Shown piece after piece: positions 1 through 8,037 of a stretch of 35,566 bases of DNA; position 1 is the first letter of the stretch; the number at the start of each line of letters is the position of its first letter. The position numbers and the translations under genes were made by a program. The DNA lies in contig JADGRJ010000011.1 of the NCBI GenBank assembly GCA_017881025.1, positions 1-35,566 on the forward strand. The letters run 5' to 3'. The stretch is from Rhizobacter sp. GTDB lineage: Bacteria; Pseudomonadota; Gammaproteobacteria; Burkholderiales; Burkholderiaceae_C. Below the pieces are notes generated by a model. The model was not told the origin of the DNA, did no database searches, and worked only from the letters and a program-made list of their open reading frames with translations.

Positions 1-75
1 ACAGCTGTCGTTCGTCATCCGGCCACCCTGCCCCCGGGCCAAAGCCTGGTGATGGCGACATCCGTCACTCGATGA
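1..75 (+). CDS. Possible C-terminal end of a gene entering from the left
   Basis: The first reading frame is open from the window edge to a TGA at 73-75 and encodes about 24 residues ending in SLVMATSVTR. The codons are compatible with the local high-GC usage and the peptide reads like a protein tail, but it is too short to assign to a family. The 233 bases that follow, up to the SDR start, show no convincing gene. It could equally be chance open frame. Confidence 0.28.
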   Translation, partial: TAVVRHPATLPPGQSLVMATSVTR

Positions 76-308
76 CCACCGAAGCGCGTCGACGCTGAGC
101 CGAAGAGCAGCCATTCGCGGTCGGCGGGAATTGGCCGTTGTCACGTGGTGATCCTGCGGGATGGCGTAAAGATGGCGGTTTCCGTGCTGCTGGGCAAGAT
201 CTGCATCGGGTAGCACCGAGAATTTGGATCTCGTCGCTCGCGTCCGTTGACACTTCCTACGTTTGTCTCACCCGCAGATCTGAGTTCAAGACACTACGGA
301 GAGCCTCT

Positions 309-1118
309 ATGGCACGCAAGAAAGATGGGAGCGACCAGACCGCACTGGTCACCGGTGCGTCATCGGGCATCGGTGAAGCGCTCGCCCGCCGCTTCGCCCA
401 GGGCGGCTACAACCTCGTACTGGTGGCGCGCAGCGGCGACAAGCTGAAGAGCCTGGCCGCCACGCTGTCGGCCGCGCATGGCGTCAAGACCTGGGTGGCG
501 GCGAGCGATCTTTCGCAGCTCGACGCCGCGAAGAAGCTGGCCGCGTCGATGAAGCGGGCCCGGCGACCGATCGATGTTCTGGTCAACAACGCCGGCGTGC
601 TCGCGCATGGTTCGTTCGTAGACATGCCTGCGGGGAGGCATCGGCAGCTGATCGACTTGAACGTCGCCGGCCTGACGGCGATGCTGGCCCACTTTCTGCC
701 CCCGATGGTGGCGCGCGGCCGGGGACGCGTGCTCAACGTGGCGTCGATCGCTGCCTTCGAGCCGGTGCCGTCTCTGGCGACCTATGCCGCCACCAAGGCC
801 TACGTGCTGTCGCTCACGGAATCGCTGTCTGAGGAGCTCAAGGGCACCGGCGTGTCGATCACCGCGCTGTGCCCGGGCATTACCGCGACGCACATGCTCG
901 ACTCGGCCCGGCGAGCCAGCAAGGAATTGACGAAGCTGCCGGGCTTCGTGGTCGGCAGCGCCGAGGCGGTGGCCGACGAAGGCTTCGAGGCATGCGTGCG
1001 CGGCGAGGTGATCCGCGTGCCCGGCGCGTTGAACCTGGCCGCGATCCTCGCCGCGCGTGCCACGCCGAAGTGGCTGCTGCGACGCGTGAGCGGCGCCGTG
1101 ATCCGCCGCATGAAGTGA
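309..1118 (+). CDS. SDR family NAD(P)-dependent oxidoreductase
   Basis: A 269-residue short-chain dehydrogenase/reductase, a cytoplasmic Rossmann-fold enzyme using NAD(P)(H). Visible motifs are the cofactor loop TGASSGIG (residues 15-22), NNAG (93-96), the catalytic Ser in the NVAS segment (about 146) and the catalytic pair Y159-xxx-K163. The start at 309 is chosen because GGAGAG lies about six bases upstream and the N-terminus then fits the family; the frame stays open further upstream but that part has no SDR character. The substrate is not evident. The closest type is the DltE/YqjQ-like 'classical' SDR often annotated as a short-chain dehydrogenase of unknown substrate. It converges on the kinase gene, with 38 bases between the stops. 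Confidence 0.93.
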   Translation: MARKKDGSDQTALVTGASSGIGEALARRFAQGGYNLVLVARSGDKLKSLAATLSAAHGVKTWVAASDLSQLDAAKKLAASMKRARRPIDVLVNNAGVLAHGSFVDMPAGRHRQLIDLNVAGLTAMLAHFLPPMVARGRGRVLNVASIAAFEPVPSLATYAATKAYVLSLTESLSEELKGTGVSITALCPGITATHMLDSARRASKELTKLPGFVVGSAEAVADEGFEACVRGEVIRVPGALNLAAILAARATPKWLLRRVSGAVIRRMK

Positions 1119-1156
1119 CGAGCGACGGCTGTAGCGCCGCGGTCTTCCAGCGCGCC

Positions 1157-4100
1157 CTAGCGCGCCGCAGCGATCCGCACGGTTTCGTCGAGCAGGCGGC
1201 CGTGACGGGCGGCCAGCGCCGCATGCTGCGCCAGCGCGGCGCGGGCCGCCTCGACGAGCTCGCGTGCAGGCCCGGGCCGTCCGAGCTCGGCCAAGGCGCG
1301 CGCGCGAAGGAGGCGCGTGTCGGCCAGGGTCGGGCTCGCGGCGTCGTACTGCGCGGCCTGCACCGGCAGGGCCAGCTGCAGGTAGCGCTCCGCTTCAGCG
1401 GCGTCTTGCCGGGCCAGCGCCGCGCGCGCGCGCACGACCTGCGCCTGCGCGGCGACGAGGGCGAGCGGCCGCTGCAGCTGGCGTGAATCGATCGCCGCCA
1501 GGGTCGCGGCGGCCATGGCGTCCGCGTTGGCCGAGTCGTTGCACTCGGCGCGCAGCTCGGCCTCGCTGAGGGCGGCGCGGAACTCGCTCTGGGTCGCGTA
1601 GGCGCGCGCCGTCGACATCGGTCCGAGCCGGGCGAGCGCTTCGCCGCAACGGCCGTGCGCCGCCTCGAGCTGCGCCCCCACGCTGCGTGCCAAGGCCCGC
1701 GTCTCGGCCGCCGCGCCGGCGGCCGCGCTGTCGAGGTATTGCTGCACCGTGGCCATGTGCTCCGACGCGCGCGCCGCATCGCCGCGCTCGATGGCGGCGT
1801 TCGCCGCGGCGAGCGCGACTTCCGCGGTCGTGCGGCTGACCGGGTTGGCGGCCTTCTCGGCCGCGGCCGCGGCCTCGAGGTGCTGGCCCGCTGCGTCTAT
1901 CAGGCCGTATTGCGCTTCGATGTTGCCCATCACGGACTGGACGTTGCGCAGCCACCGCTGCTGCTGCTCCGCCGGCGCGGAGCGGAGCGCGGTTTCGTTC
2001 TCGCGCGCCACCTTCAAGGCATCGGGCAGGCGCGACATCGCCGCCAACCCGGCGGCGTAGCTCCCGCGAAAGACGACGGTGGTCGCGTGGTACGGCCCGT
2101 TGATGCGTTGCGAGGCCTCGACAGCGCGGCGCGAACTTGCCTCGGCGAGGTCGAACTCGAGCCGCATCTCCTGGATGCGGCCCAGGTTCGCATAGGTCGC
2201 CGTGATCAGCGGATTGGCCAGATCGCCGGCCGCCTCGTAGTTGGCGACGGCGCGCTGGTAGGTGGCCTCGGCGTCGGCCAGGCGGCCGCGGAAGTACATG
2301 ACCATGCCGAGCCGCGTCTGGGCCAGGCCGTAGTGGATGTCGGTCGGCGTCGCGGCGAAGACCTGCAGCGCCGCGCGCGCATGGCGTTCGGCGGCGTCGA
2401 GGTCGGTGCCGTTGAGCAGCTCGGAGAGCGTGATCTGCAGCGTCCCGTACTCGATCGACGAGTGCTCCTTGCGCGCGTCGTAGATGCGCTCGGCGCGGTG
2501 CGCGACCTGGAGGCCTTCCGTCTTGTCCTCGAGCTTGAGGAGAACGGCCAGCGAGGCGTACGCGGCCGCCGTCTCGATGGCATCGGGACCGTGGAGCGAT
2601 TCGCTCAGCGCGACCTGCTTGCGCAGGAACTTGAGCTGCGCCTCCGGCATCACCAGCTCGCCGTAGATCGAAGCGAGCGCCTTGGTCACCTCGAGCTGGC
2701 TCGCCGGTTGCGCCGCGAGCGCCCCGTCGAGCCGTTGGGCGCCGCGGTCGAGCAGCTCGCGCGCCGTCAACTTCTGGGCGGCGAGCGGGCCGGCCTGGCC
2801 GACCGTGTTGCTCGCGAACAGGTCGATCAGGAAGCCCTGCACGGCCTTGGCGCGCTCGGCCTGCTGGCGTGCCTGCGCGGCTTCGGCCAGCGCGCGCGTG
2901 CGCTGGTTCTGCGCCTCGGCCGATGCGAGCCGGGCTTCGTTGGCAGAACGGCTGGCGCGCTCGGACTCGCGCTCGGCGCGCGCGGCCTGCTCGCGTGCGC
3001 GCGACGCCTGGCTCAGCGCCTCGGCTGCCTGGGCATCGGCACGCGCGGCCTGCGCGACCGTCTGGCTCTGGAAGGCGATGGCCTCTCCTTCGGCCTGGCG
3101 CGCACGGTTCGCTTCGCCGAGCGCGAGGTCGCGCTGGCGGCTGGCCTCGGCGCCCATCCACAACGTCGCGGCCAAACCGACGGCGAGCGCCGCGACCACC
3201 GCCGTCGCCGCAGCGACGGCGATCCGGTTGCGGCGCACGAACTTGGCCGCGCGATGGGCGAGCGTCCCCGGCTGCGCGGCGACAGGGCGGTCGTCGAGGT
3301 GGCGCTGCAGGTCGTCGGCGAACGCGGCGACGTTCGCGTAGCGCTCGGCCGGCAGCGGCGCCAGCGCCTTGTCCAGGATGTTGTCGAGATCGCCGCGCAG
3401 CGCCCGGCGCTCGCCCGGCGCGCGCTCGCTCGCCGGCTTGTAGCGGCCGTCGCTCGCGGCGCGCAGGTACTCGATCGAATGGCTGCCGGCCGGGAGCCCG
3501 CTCGGATGCGCCTGCGCGAGCAATTCGTAGAGCACGATGCCGAGCGCGAACACGTCGGTCGCCATGCCGAGCACGCCGCCTTCGAACTGCTCGGGCGCCG
3601 CGTACTGCGGCGTCAGGGCGAGCGCGCCGGCCCGCGTCAGCGCGGTCTCCGCCGCGTCGTCCTGGCCCGGCAGCAGGCGGGCGATGCCGAAGTCGAGCAG
3701 CTTCGCGCGCCCACTCTCGTCGACCAGGATGTTGGAGGGCTTGAGGTCGCGATGGATGACCAGCTGGCCGTGCGCTGCGGCCACCGCCGCGAGCACCTGC
3801 TGGAACAGCTCGATCCTTTCGCGGATCGAGGGCGAACGCGCCGCGCACCAGTGATCGATGCGCTCGCCCTCGACCAGCTCGAGGATGAGGTAGGGCTGGC
3901 CCTTGGCGGTGATGCCGGCGTCGAGCAGCTGGGCGATGCTCGGATGGCGCAGGCGGGCGAGGATCGCGCCTTCGCGGCGGAACCGCTCCTGGCCGGCGGC
4001 GTCGAACAGGCCGGTCTTGAGCAACTTGACGGCGGCCGCCCCTTCGAAGCGGCCGTCGCTGCGCCGGGCGCGCCAGACACTGCCCATGCCGCCTTCGCCG

Positions 4101-4375
4101 ATCGGCTCGACCAGCGTCCACGGGCCGAGCACGTCGCCGGCGGCGGCCGTCGGCGCCAGCATCGCCAGCAGTGCCGGCGCCACCGACTTGCTCAGGAAGC
4201 CGGCGCGCGAGGCGTCGTCGCCGGCCGACAGCAGCGCGCGCAGCTCGCGCGCCGTGTCGGGATCGTTGGCGGCGATATCGTCGAGCCGGCGCGCGCGCTC
4301 GAGCGGCGCCAGGGTGAGCAGTTCGTCGAGGCGCGGCTCGAGGCGGGCCCAGAGATCGGGACGCATCGCACTCAT
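1157..4375 (-). CDS. Membrane-anchored Ser/Thr protein kinase with C-terminal TPR repeats
   Basis: A 1072-residue eukaryotic-type (PknB-like) protein kinase. After an N-terminal helical segment (1-80) the kinase domain runs from about 86 to 365: glycine loop GEGGMGSVW (93-101), the lysine of AVKLLK (K117), HRDLKPSN with catalytic D210, DFG (D228-G230) and APEQF. A hydrophobic segment at about 384-408 follows a basic RRNR and should cross the inner membrane once. Next comes an Ala/Arg/Glu/Gln-rich heptad-like stretch (about 411-500) that should form a long coiled coil, then helical tetratricopeptide-type repeats to the C-terminus, presumably outside the cytoplasm. An AGGA ribosome site lies about ten bases before this start; a second Met at codon 4 is possible. 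Such kinases often accompany ECF sigma factors, but none is adjacent here. A GCGCGC-CCTA-GCGCGC dyad at 1150-1165 spans its stop. Confidence 0.95.
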   Translation of the reverse strand: MSAMRPDLWARLEPRLDELLTLAPLERARRLDDIAANDPDTARELRALLSAGDDASRAGFLSKSVAPALLAMLAPTAAAGDVLGPWTLVEPIGEGGMGSVWRARRSDGRFEGAAAVKLLKTGLFDAAGQERFRREGAILARLRHPSIAQLLDAGITAKGQPYLILELVEGERIDHWCAARSPSIRERIELFQQVLAAVAAAHGQLVIHRDLKPSNILVDESGRAKLLDFGIARLLPGQDDAAETALTRAGALALTPQYAAPEQFEGGVLGMATDVFALGIVLYELLAQAHPSGLPAGSHSIEYLRAASDGRYKPASERAPGERRALRGDLDNILDKALAPLPAERYANVAAFADDLQRHLDDRPVAAQPGTLAHRAAKFVRRNRIAVAAATAVVAALAVGLAATLWMGAEASRQRDLALGEANRARQAEGEAIAFQSQTVAQAARADAQAAEALSQASRAREQAARAERESERASRSANEARLASAEAQNQRTRALAEAAQARQQAERAKAVQGFLIDLFASNTVGQAGPLAAQKLTARELLDRGAQRLDGALAAQPASQLEVTKALASIYGELVMPEAQLKFLRKQVALSESLHGPDAIETAAAYASLAVLLKLEDKTEGLQVAHRAERIYDARKEHSSIEYGTLQITLSELLNGTDLDAAERHARAALQVFAATPTDIHYGLAQTRLGMVMYFRGRLADAEATYQRAVANYEAAGDLANPLITATYANLGRIQEMRLEFDLAEASSRRAVEASQRINGPYHATTVVFRGSYAAGLAAMSRLPDALKVARENETALRSAPAEQQQRWLRNVQSVMGNIEAQYGLIDAAGQHLEAAAAAEKAANPVSRTTAEVALAAANAAIERGDAARASEHMATVQQYLDSAAAGAAAETRALARSVGAQLEAAHGRCGEALARLGPMSTARAYATQSEFRAALSEAELRAECNDSANADAMAAATLAAIDSRQLQRPLALVAAQAQVVRARAALARQDAAEAERYLQLALPVQAAQYDAASPTLADTRLLRARALAELGRPGPARELVEAARAALAQHAALAARHGRLLDETVRIAAAR

Positions 4376-4543
4376 GGACGCATCCTACCCAAGCGCGCGG
4401 GGGGTCGACTTTCTCGACGAGGGCCCACCGCTTGCATGCCGCGCCGCTGCATTGTTGTCGCATGCCATCGCGTCGCGCAGGCTCGGGCCGATGGCTTACC
4501 GCCGATGGTCCGTCGACCCGCCCTTCGCCCCGCCTGCGCCGGG

Positions 4544-4600
4544 GATGCAAGGGCTGCTCGCATGAGAGTCTGGCACCGAACGACAGAGGGGTCTTGCATC
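4544..4600. repeat. Inverted repeat in the leader of the ChaN-like gene
   Basis: GATGCAAG at 4544-4551 is matched by its exact complement CTTGCATC at 4593-4600, with 41 bases between. A third related word, CTTGCATG, occurs near 4434. The right arm sits just upstream of the chosen lipoprotein start at 4607, so pairing in mRNA or protein binding at both arms could affect its expression. Chance occurrence of an 8-base inverted repeat cannot be excluded. Confidence 0.3.
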
Positions 4601-4606
4601 AGGCAG

Positions 4607-5458
4607 ATGCGCGTGGCCATCTTCGTGCTGGCGACGTTGCTCGGCGCCTGCACGTCGCCCGGCCCTCGCGGCGGCTGGGACCATCGGCTGCGGGGTGATG
4701 CCTTGGTCCTGCTCGGAGAAGTCCATGACAACGCGCAGCAGCACCGACTCCGGTTGGCGGTCTTGCAGCGCGCGTTCGCAGCAGGATGGCGCCCGGCGAT
4801 CGCGATGGAACAGTTCGACCAGGAGCGTCAAGCCGACATCGATCGCGGACGTCGCGAACGACCGGGCGATGCCCAGCACTTGATCGATGTTGCAGCGCCG
4901 TCTGGAACTCGCGCCGGGGGAGGTTGGAACTGGGATTTCTATCGACCGTTCATCGAACTGGCACTGCGCTACGACGTGCCGTTGATCGCCGCCAACCTGT
5001 CGAACGCCGATGCCACCAGGATCGTGCACGGAGGGTATTCGGCGGTCTTTGGCGAGGCGCGGATCGCGGCTCTCGGACTGAGCGTTCCGGTCGCGGCCGA
5101 GGTCCAGTCGGCCCAGGAGCAAGAGATCGACACCGGCCACTGCCACGCGCTGCCGCCATCGATGTGGCCGCGCCTGGCGCGAGCCCAGTTCGCTCGCGAC
5201 GCCGTCATGGCCGACGTGCTGCGCCAGGGCGCCCGGGGCGGGGGCGTTGTCCTGCTGGCGGGCAATGGACACGTACGCCACGACATCGGCGTGCCGCGTT
5301 GGCTCGGCACCATGCAGAACCGGGCATTCGCCGTCGGCTACCTCGAGATCGCCGACGATTCGACGCCCGTCGCGGTCTTCGATGCGGTAGTGCGAACCGC
5401 AGTGGCCGAACGCGCCGATCCTTGTGCAGAATTCGAGAGGCGTCGACTTCGACGCTGA
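4607..5458 (+). CDS. ChaN-type (haem-binding, Tiki superfamily) lipoprotein
   Basis: A 283-residue protein beginning with a short lipoprotein signal whose lipobox LGAC places the acylated Cys at residue 15, so it should be membrane-anchored. The mature part has the hallmarks of the ChaN-like/Tiki fold: LLGEVHDN with a downstream His (about 36-46), the NWDFYRPFIELALRYDVPLIAANLS region, and a late LLAGNGHVRHDIGVPRWL segment. Campylobacter ChaN binds haem as a dimer, and related Tiki proteins are metal-dependent proteases, so either haem handling or peptide cleavage is possible. The start at 4607 is chosen for the lipobox distance; an in-frame ATG at 4562 would add 15 residues and has no better ribosome site. 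Divergent from the kinase gene and 22 bases upstream of the DoxX gene. Confidence 0.85.
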   Translation: MRVAIFVLATLLGACTSPGPRGGWDHRLRGDALVLLGEVHDNAQQHRLRLAVLQRAFAAGWRPAIAMEQFDQERQADIDRGRRERPGDAQHLIDVAAPSGTRAGGGWNWDFYRPFIELALRYDVPLIAANLSNADATRIVHGGYSAVFGEARIAALGLSVPVAAEVQSAQEQEIDTGHCHALPPSMWPRLARAQFARDAVMADVLRQGARGGGVVLLAGNGHVRHDIGVPRWLGTMQNRAFAVGYLEIADDSTPVAVFDAVVRTAVAERADPCAEFERRRLRR

Positions 5459-5480
5459 CGGACTCCCTGAAGGATCGCTA

Positions 5481-5903
5481 ATGGTCCAGTCCACCGAAAA
5501 GCAAAGACATTCGAACGACGCGGGCAAGCTGCTTCTGAGGCTTACCCTGGGTGGACTGCTTCTTTTCCACGGCATCGCGAAGCTTGATCGCGGAATCGAT
5601 TCAATTGCGAACGGACTGATCAACGTCGGGCTTCCTGGCGCCATCGCATACCTTGTGTACGTGGGAGAGGTCGTCGCACCCATTCTCCTCATCGTTGGCC
5701 TTCTGACTCGGCCGGCTGCGCTGGTTGTGGTGATCAACATGCTTGTTGCAATCGCCTTCGCCCATGCAAGCCAATTGCTGTCGATATCCAGGTCCGGCGG
5801 CTACGGTCTGGAACTGCAGGCCTTCTACCTCCTTACCGCCGGTGTCGTTGCCCTGATCGGCGCTGGCCGTTACAGCATGGGTGGAAAAGGTCGCTGGAAC
5901 TGA
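5481..5903 (+). CDS. DoxX family integral membrane protein
   Basis: A 140-residue protein with four predicted membrane helices and the DoxX pattern LLLRLTLGGLLLFHGIAKL near the N-terminus, followed by YLVYVGEVVAPILLIVGL. DoxX family members are small inner-membrane proteins linked to quinone or thiosulfate oxidation and to oxidative-stress defence; the exact reaction here is unknown. GAAGGAT seven bases before the ATG fixes the start. It lies 22 bases after the ChaN-like gene, so the two may be cotranscribed, and it stands upstream of the secreted-repeat protein and ECF sigma cassette, which have a separate candidate promoter. Confidence 0.9.
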   Translation: MVQSTEKQRHSNDAGKLLLRLTLGGLLLFHGIAKLDRGIDSIANGLINVGLPGAIAYLVYVGEVVAPILLIVGLLTRPAALVVVINMLVAIAFAHASQLLSISRSGGYGLELQAFYLLTAGVVALIGAGRYSMGGKGRWN

Positions 5904-6060
5904 CGAATCCCCGCTTGACTTCATGGCGCGTCGGACGCGGCCAGGTCGTCAAGCGCAGTTCGTTCGATGTGAACGGTGGCCATCGGCAAGCGTACGGGTT
6001 CGAGAACTGGTCCGACACGTGCGATGGCAGATCCTCCTCGCCCGCGACTGCCGCGCTCTT

Positions 6061-6086
6061 GGAATAAACACCGACCGCCACGCGTC
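6061..6086 (+). promoter_or_regulatory. Candidate ECF sigma-factor promoter
   Basis: GGAATAA at 6061-6067 is followed after 15 bases by CGTC at 6083-6086, the usual shape of an ECF -35 (GGAAT/GGAAC type) and -10 (CGTC). Transcription would begin near 6093, leaving a leader of about 30 bases with an AAGAGGT ribosome site before the ATG at 6126. Since ECF factors commonly activate their own operon, this is the likely target of the sigma factor encoded two genes downstream. Inferred from motif shape and position only. Confidence 0.6.
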
Positions 6087-6125
6087 CATCGAAGTGCCCC
6101 TCAACCCGCTCATCAAGAGGTCTTC

Positions 6126-6497
6126 ATGAAGTTCCGTCTGCTTCCCGTCATCGCCGTCAGCCTGGCCGCCTTTGCCGCATCGGCCAACGCCGAGCCCGCC
6201 GCCAAAATGGCGGGCGGCATGCTCGTCAACACCAGCGGCATGACGCTTTACACCTTCGACAACGACGCTGCCGGCAGCGGCAAGAGCAAGTGCAACGGAC
6301 CTTGCGCCGCTCTGTGGCCGCCGGCGATGGCGGCGGCAGATGCCAAGCCCGAAGGCGACATGACCATCATCACCCGCGACGACGGCACCAAGCAGTGGGC
6401 CTACAAGGGAAAGCCGGTCTATCTGTACTCCGCCGACAAGAAGGCTGGCGACATGACCGGCGACAAGTTCAAGGACGTGTGGCACGTCATCAAGTGA
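6126..6497 (+). CDS. Secreted COG4315-type repeat protein (PF03640 family)
   Basis: A 123-residue exported protein. A Sec signal peptide ends in ASANA-EP (cleavage near residue 22). The mature protein carries two copies of the family's repeat: one with LVNTSGMTLYTFDND, SGKSKCNGPCAALWPP, and a second with the WAYKGKPVYLYSADKKAGD motif. This family ('secreted repeat of unknown function', also called COG4315 predicted lipoprotein) has no established biochemical role; the paired Cys in CNGPC suggests a disulfide. AAGAGGT just upstream sets the start. It is the first gene after the candidate ECF promoter and is followed 33 bases later by the sigma gene, an arrangement often seen in proteobacterial stress operons. 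Confidence 0.9.
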   Translation: MKFRLLPVIAVSLAAFAASANAEPAAKMAGGMLVNTSGMTLYTFDNDAAGSGKSKCNGPCAALWPPAMAAADAKPEGDMTIITRDDGTKQWAYKGKPVYLYSADKKAGDMTGDKFKDVWHVIK

Positions 6498-6530
6498 CCG
6501 GGGTGCATCGGCTCTGCTGAACGTCGCTGC

Positions 6531-7085
6531 ATGCGCGCCCAGGACGAAGCCGACATCGTCGCCTGCATCCCCAGCCTGCGCCGCTACGCGCGCGGGCTGG
6601 TGTCGGACCGCGACCGCGCCGACGATCTGGTGCAAGACACCCTGGAGAGAGCCTGGTCGCGGTTCTCGATGTGGCAACGGCGTGGCGAGATCCGGGCCTG
6701 GATGTTCGGCATCATGCACAACCACTTCGTCGACCGCTTGCGCGCGCAGCGCAGCCGGCCCGAAGACAGTGCCGGCGACGATCTGCCCGAGCAGCCGCAA
6801 CGACCGCTGCAGACCGACGCCCTTGAAGTGCGCGATCTCGACCGGCTGCTGCAACGCCTCCCGCCCGAGCAGCGCGAGGTGCTGCTTCTCGTCGGCGTCG
6901 AGGAGCTCGGCTACCAGGAGGTCGCCCTGACGCTCGGCGTGCCGGTTGGTACGGTGATGTCGCGGCTGTCACGCGGCCGGGCGAAGCTGCGAGCCGAGAT
7001 GATCGGGCGAGAGGCGCCCGGCAACGAGCCCCCGGGCCAGGAGACGGTCGGCCCATCGGCCGGCAGGATTCAACGCGTGAAATGA
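6531..7085 (+). CDS. ECF-family RNA polymerase sigma factor
   Basis: A 184-residue group 4 sigma factor. Region 2 spans about residues 10-72 with the core-binding helix ADDLVQDTLERAW and the RAWMFGIMHNHFVDRLR segment; region 4 spans about 105-157 with LPPEQREVLLLVGVEELGYQEVA and the helix-turn-helix VPVGTVMSRLSRGRAKLR. It lacks sigma region 3, as is normal for ECF factors. The stop codon overlaps the start of the anti-sigma gene in ATGA, which implies translational coupling. Its likely regulon includes its own operon through the GGAATAA/CGTC promoter at 6061. The tail after about residue 160 (Gly/Pro/Glu rich) is outside the conserved fold. Confidence 0.95.
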   Translation: MRAQDEADIVACIPSLRRYARGLVSDRDRADDLVQDTLERAWSRFSMWQRRGEIRAWMFGIMHNHFVDRLRAQRSRPEDSAGDDLPEQPQRPLQTDALEVRDLDRLLQRLPPEQREVLLLVGVEELGYQEVALTLGVPVGTVMSRLSRGRAKLRAEMIGREAPGNEPPGQETVGPSAGRIQRVK

Positions 7086-7939
7086 CCATGGCCGACCACA
7101 AACCCGCCGCGGCCGGCAATGGGAGCAACCCGTCGCCGATCACCGAAGCCGATCTTCATGCCTATGTCGATCGCCAGATCTCGCCCGCACGGCTGGCGCT
7201 GGTCGAGCGGTTTCTTGCCGTGCATCCGGAGGAGCGCGCGCGGACGCGCGACTGGCAGCAGCAGAACGAGATGATGCGTGGCCTGCTGAACCCGGTGCTC
7301 AGCGAGCCCGTGCCACTGGGCCTGCCGCTGAAACCGACGGTGGTGCTCTGGCCGTGGCGCGGCTTGGCGGCGGGCGTGCTGATCGCAGTCGTCAGCGCGA
7401 GCTCGGCGTGGTCGCTGCGCGGCGCGTTGGATGCCGACGCGGCACGTCTAGCCTTTGCGAATCCCTCCACCGCGCACTTTGGAACGGCCGCCGCCAAGGA
7501 GAGCGAGCTGAGCGGCTTCGCGCAGCGCGCCGCCATCGCCCACGTCGTATACAGCCCCGACATGCGGCGGCCCGTGGAGGTCGGCGCCGACCAGGAGCAA
7601 GCGCTCGTGACATGGCTGACCAAGCGGATGGGAACCGCCGTGCGCCCGCCGTCGCTGGCCTCCCTGGGCTATGAGCTGATCGGTGGCCGTCTGCTGCCCG
7701 GCGAGAAGGGGCCGGTCGCGCAGTTCATGTACGGTGCGCCCGGCGGACAGCGGCTCACGCTGTACGTGACGCGCGAAGTCGCCGGCCAAGATACGTCGTT
7801 CAAGTACGGCAAGGACGGACCGGTGAACGTGTTCTATTGGGTCGAAGATCACTTCGGCTATGCCATCTCGGCCGGCGCCGATCGCGACGAGCTCATGAAG
7901 GTGTCCCAAGAGGTCTACCGGCAGTTGAAGCCCAGATAG
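7082..7939 (+). CDS. Transmembrane anti-sigma factor
   Basis: A 285-residue protein that should hold the ECF factor inactive at the inner membrane. The cytoplasmic N-terminus contains the helical anti-sigma pattern ITEADLHAYVDRQ and RLALVERFLAVHPEE (about 20-51); the two zinc-binding Cys of the ZAS subtype are absent, so it is a non-zinc variant. One membrane helix lies at about 91-113 after the WPWR motif. The remaining 170 residues are periplasmic and end in a fold with VNVFYWVEDHFGYAISAGADRDELMKVSQEVYRQL, typical of anti-sigma sensors annotated as transmembrane regulators. It overlaps the sigma gene by four bases; an ATG two codons later is an alternative start. Confidence 0.92.
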   Translation: MTMADHKPAAAGNGSNPSPITEADLHAYVDRQISPARLALVERFLAVHPEERARTRDWQQQNEMMRGLLNPVLSEPVPLGLPLKPTVVLWPWRGLAAGVLIAVVSASSAWSLRGALDADAARLAFANPSTAHFGTAAAKESELSGFAQRAAIAHVVYSPDMRRPVEVGADQEQALVTWLTKRMGTAVRPPSLASLGYELIGGRLLPGEKGPVAQFMYGAPGGQRLTLYVTREVAGQDTSFKYGKDGPVNVFYWVEDHFGYAISAGADRDELMKVSQEVYRQLKPR

Positions 7940-7977
7940 GTGGCGCCAGCCGGGAGAGCGGAAGTGGACCCCAGATG

Positions 7978-8000
7978 CCGAGCAGGGGCTCCTGCATCGG
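7978..8000. terminator. Hairpin between convergent genes
   Basis: CCGA-GCAGG, a GGCT loop and CCTGC-A-TCGG form a nine-pair stem with one bulged A between the stop of the anti-sigma gene (7939) and the stop of the binding-protein gene (8038). No T-run follows on either strand, so it is at best an atypical, bidirectional terminator. Confidence 0.35.
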
Positions 8001-8037
8001 CTCGCGCGTCATATCCTTGCTGCAGGGCTGCGATCCA

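Noticed and set aside
1150-1165. GCGCGC-CCTA-GCGCGC dyad as a terminator
   Set aside because: It spans the kinase stop codon, consists of a self-complementary repeat common in high-GC DNA and has no T-run.
1655-4560. Very long open frame opposite the kinase gene, running into the ChaN-like gene
   Set aside because: Its translation is Arg/Ala/Gly-rich shadow sequence of the kinase coding strand; only the last part from 4607 has real family motifs.
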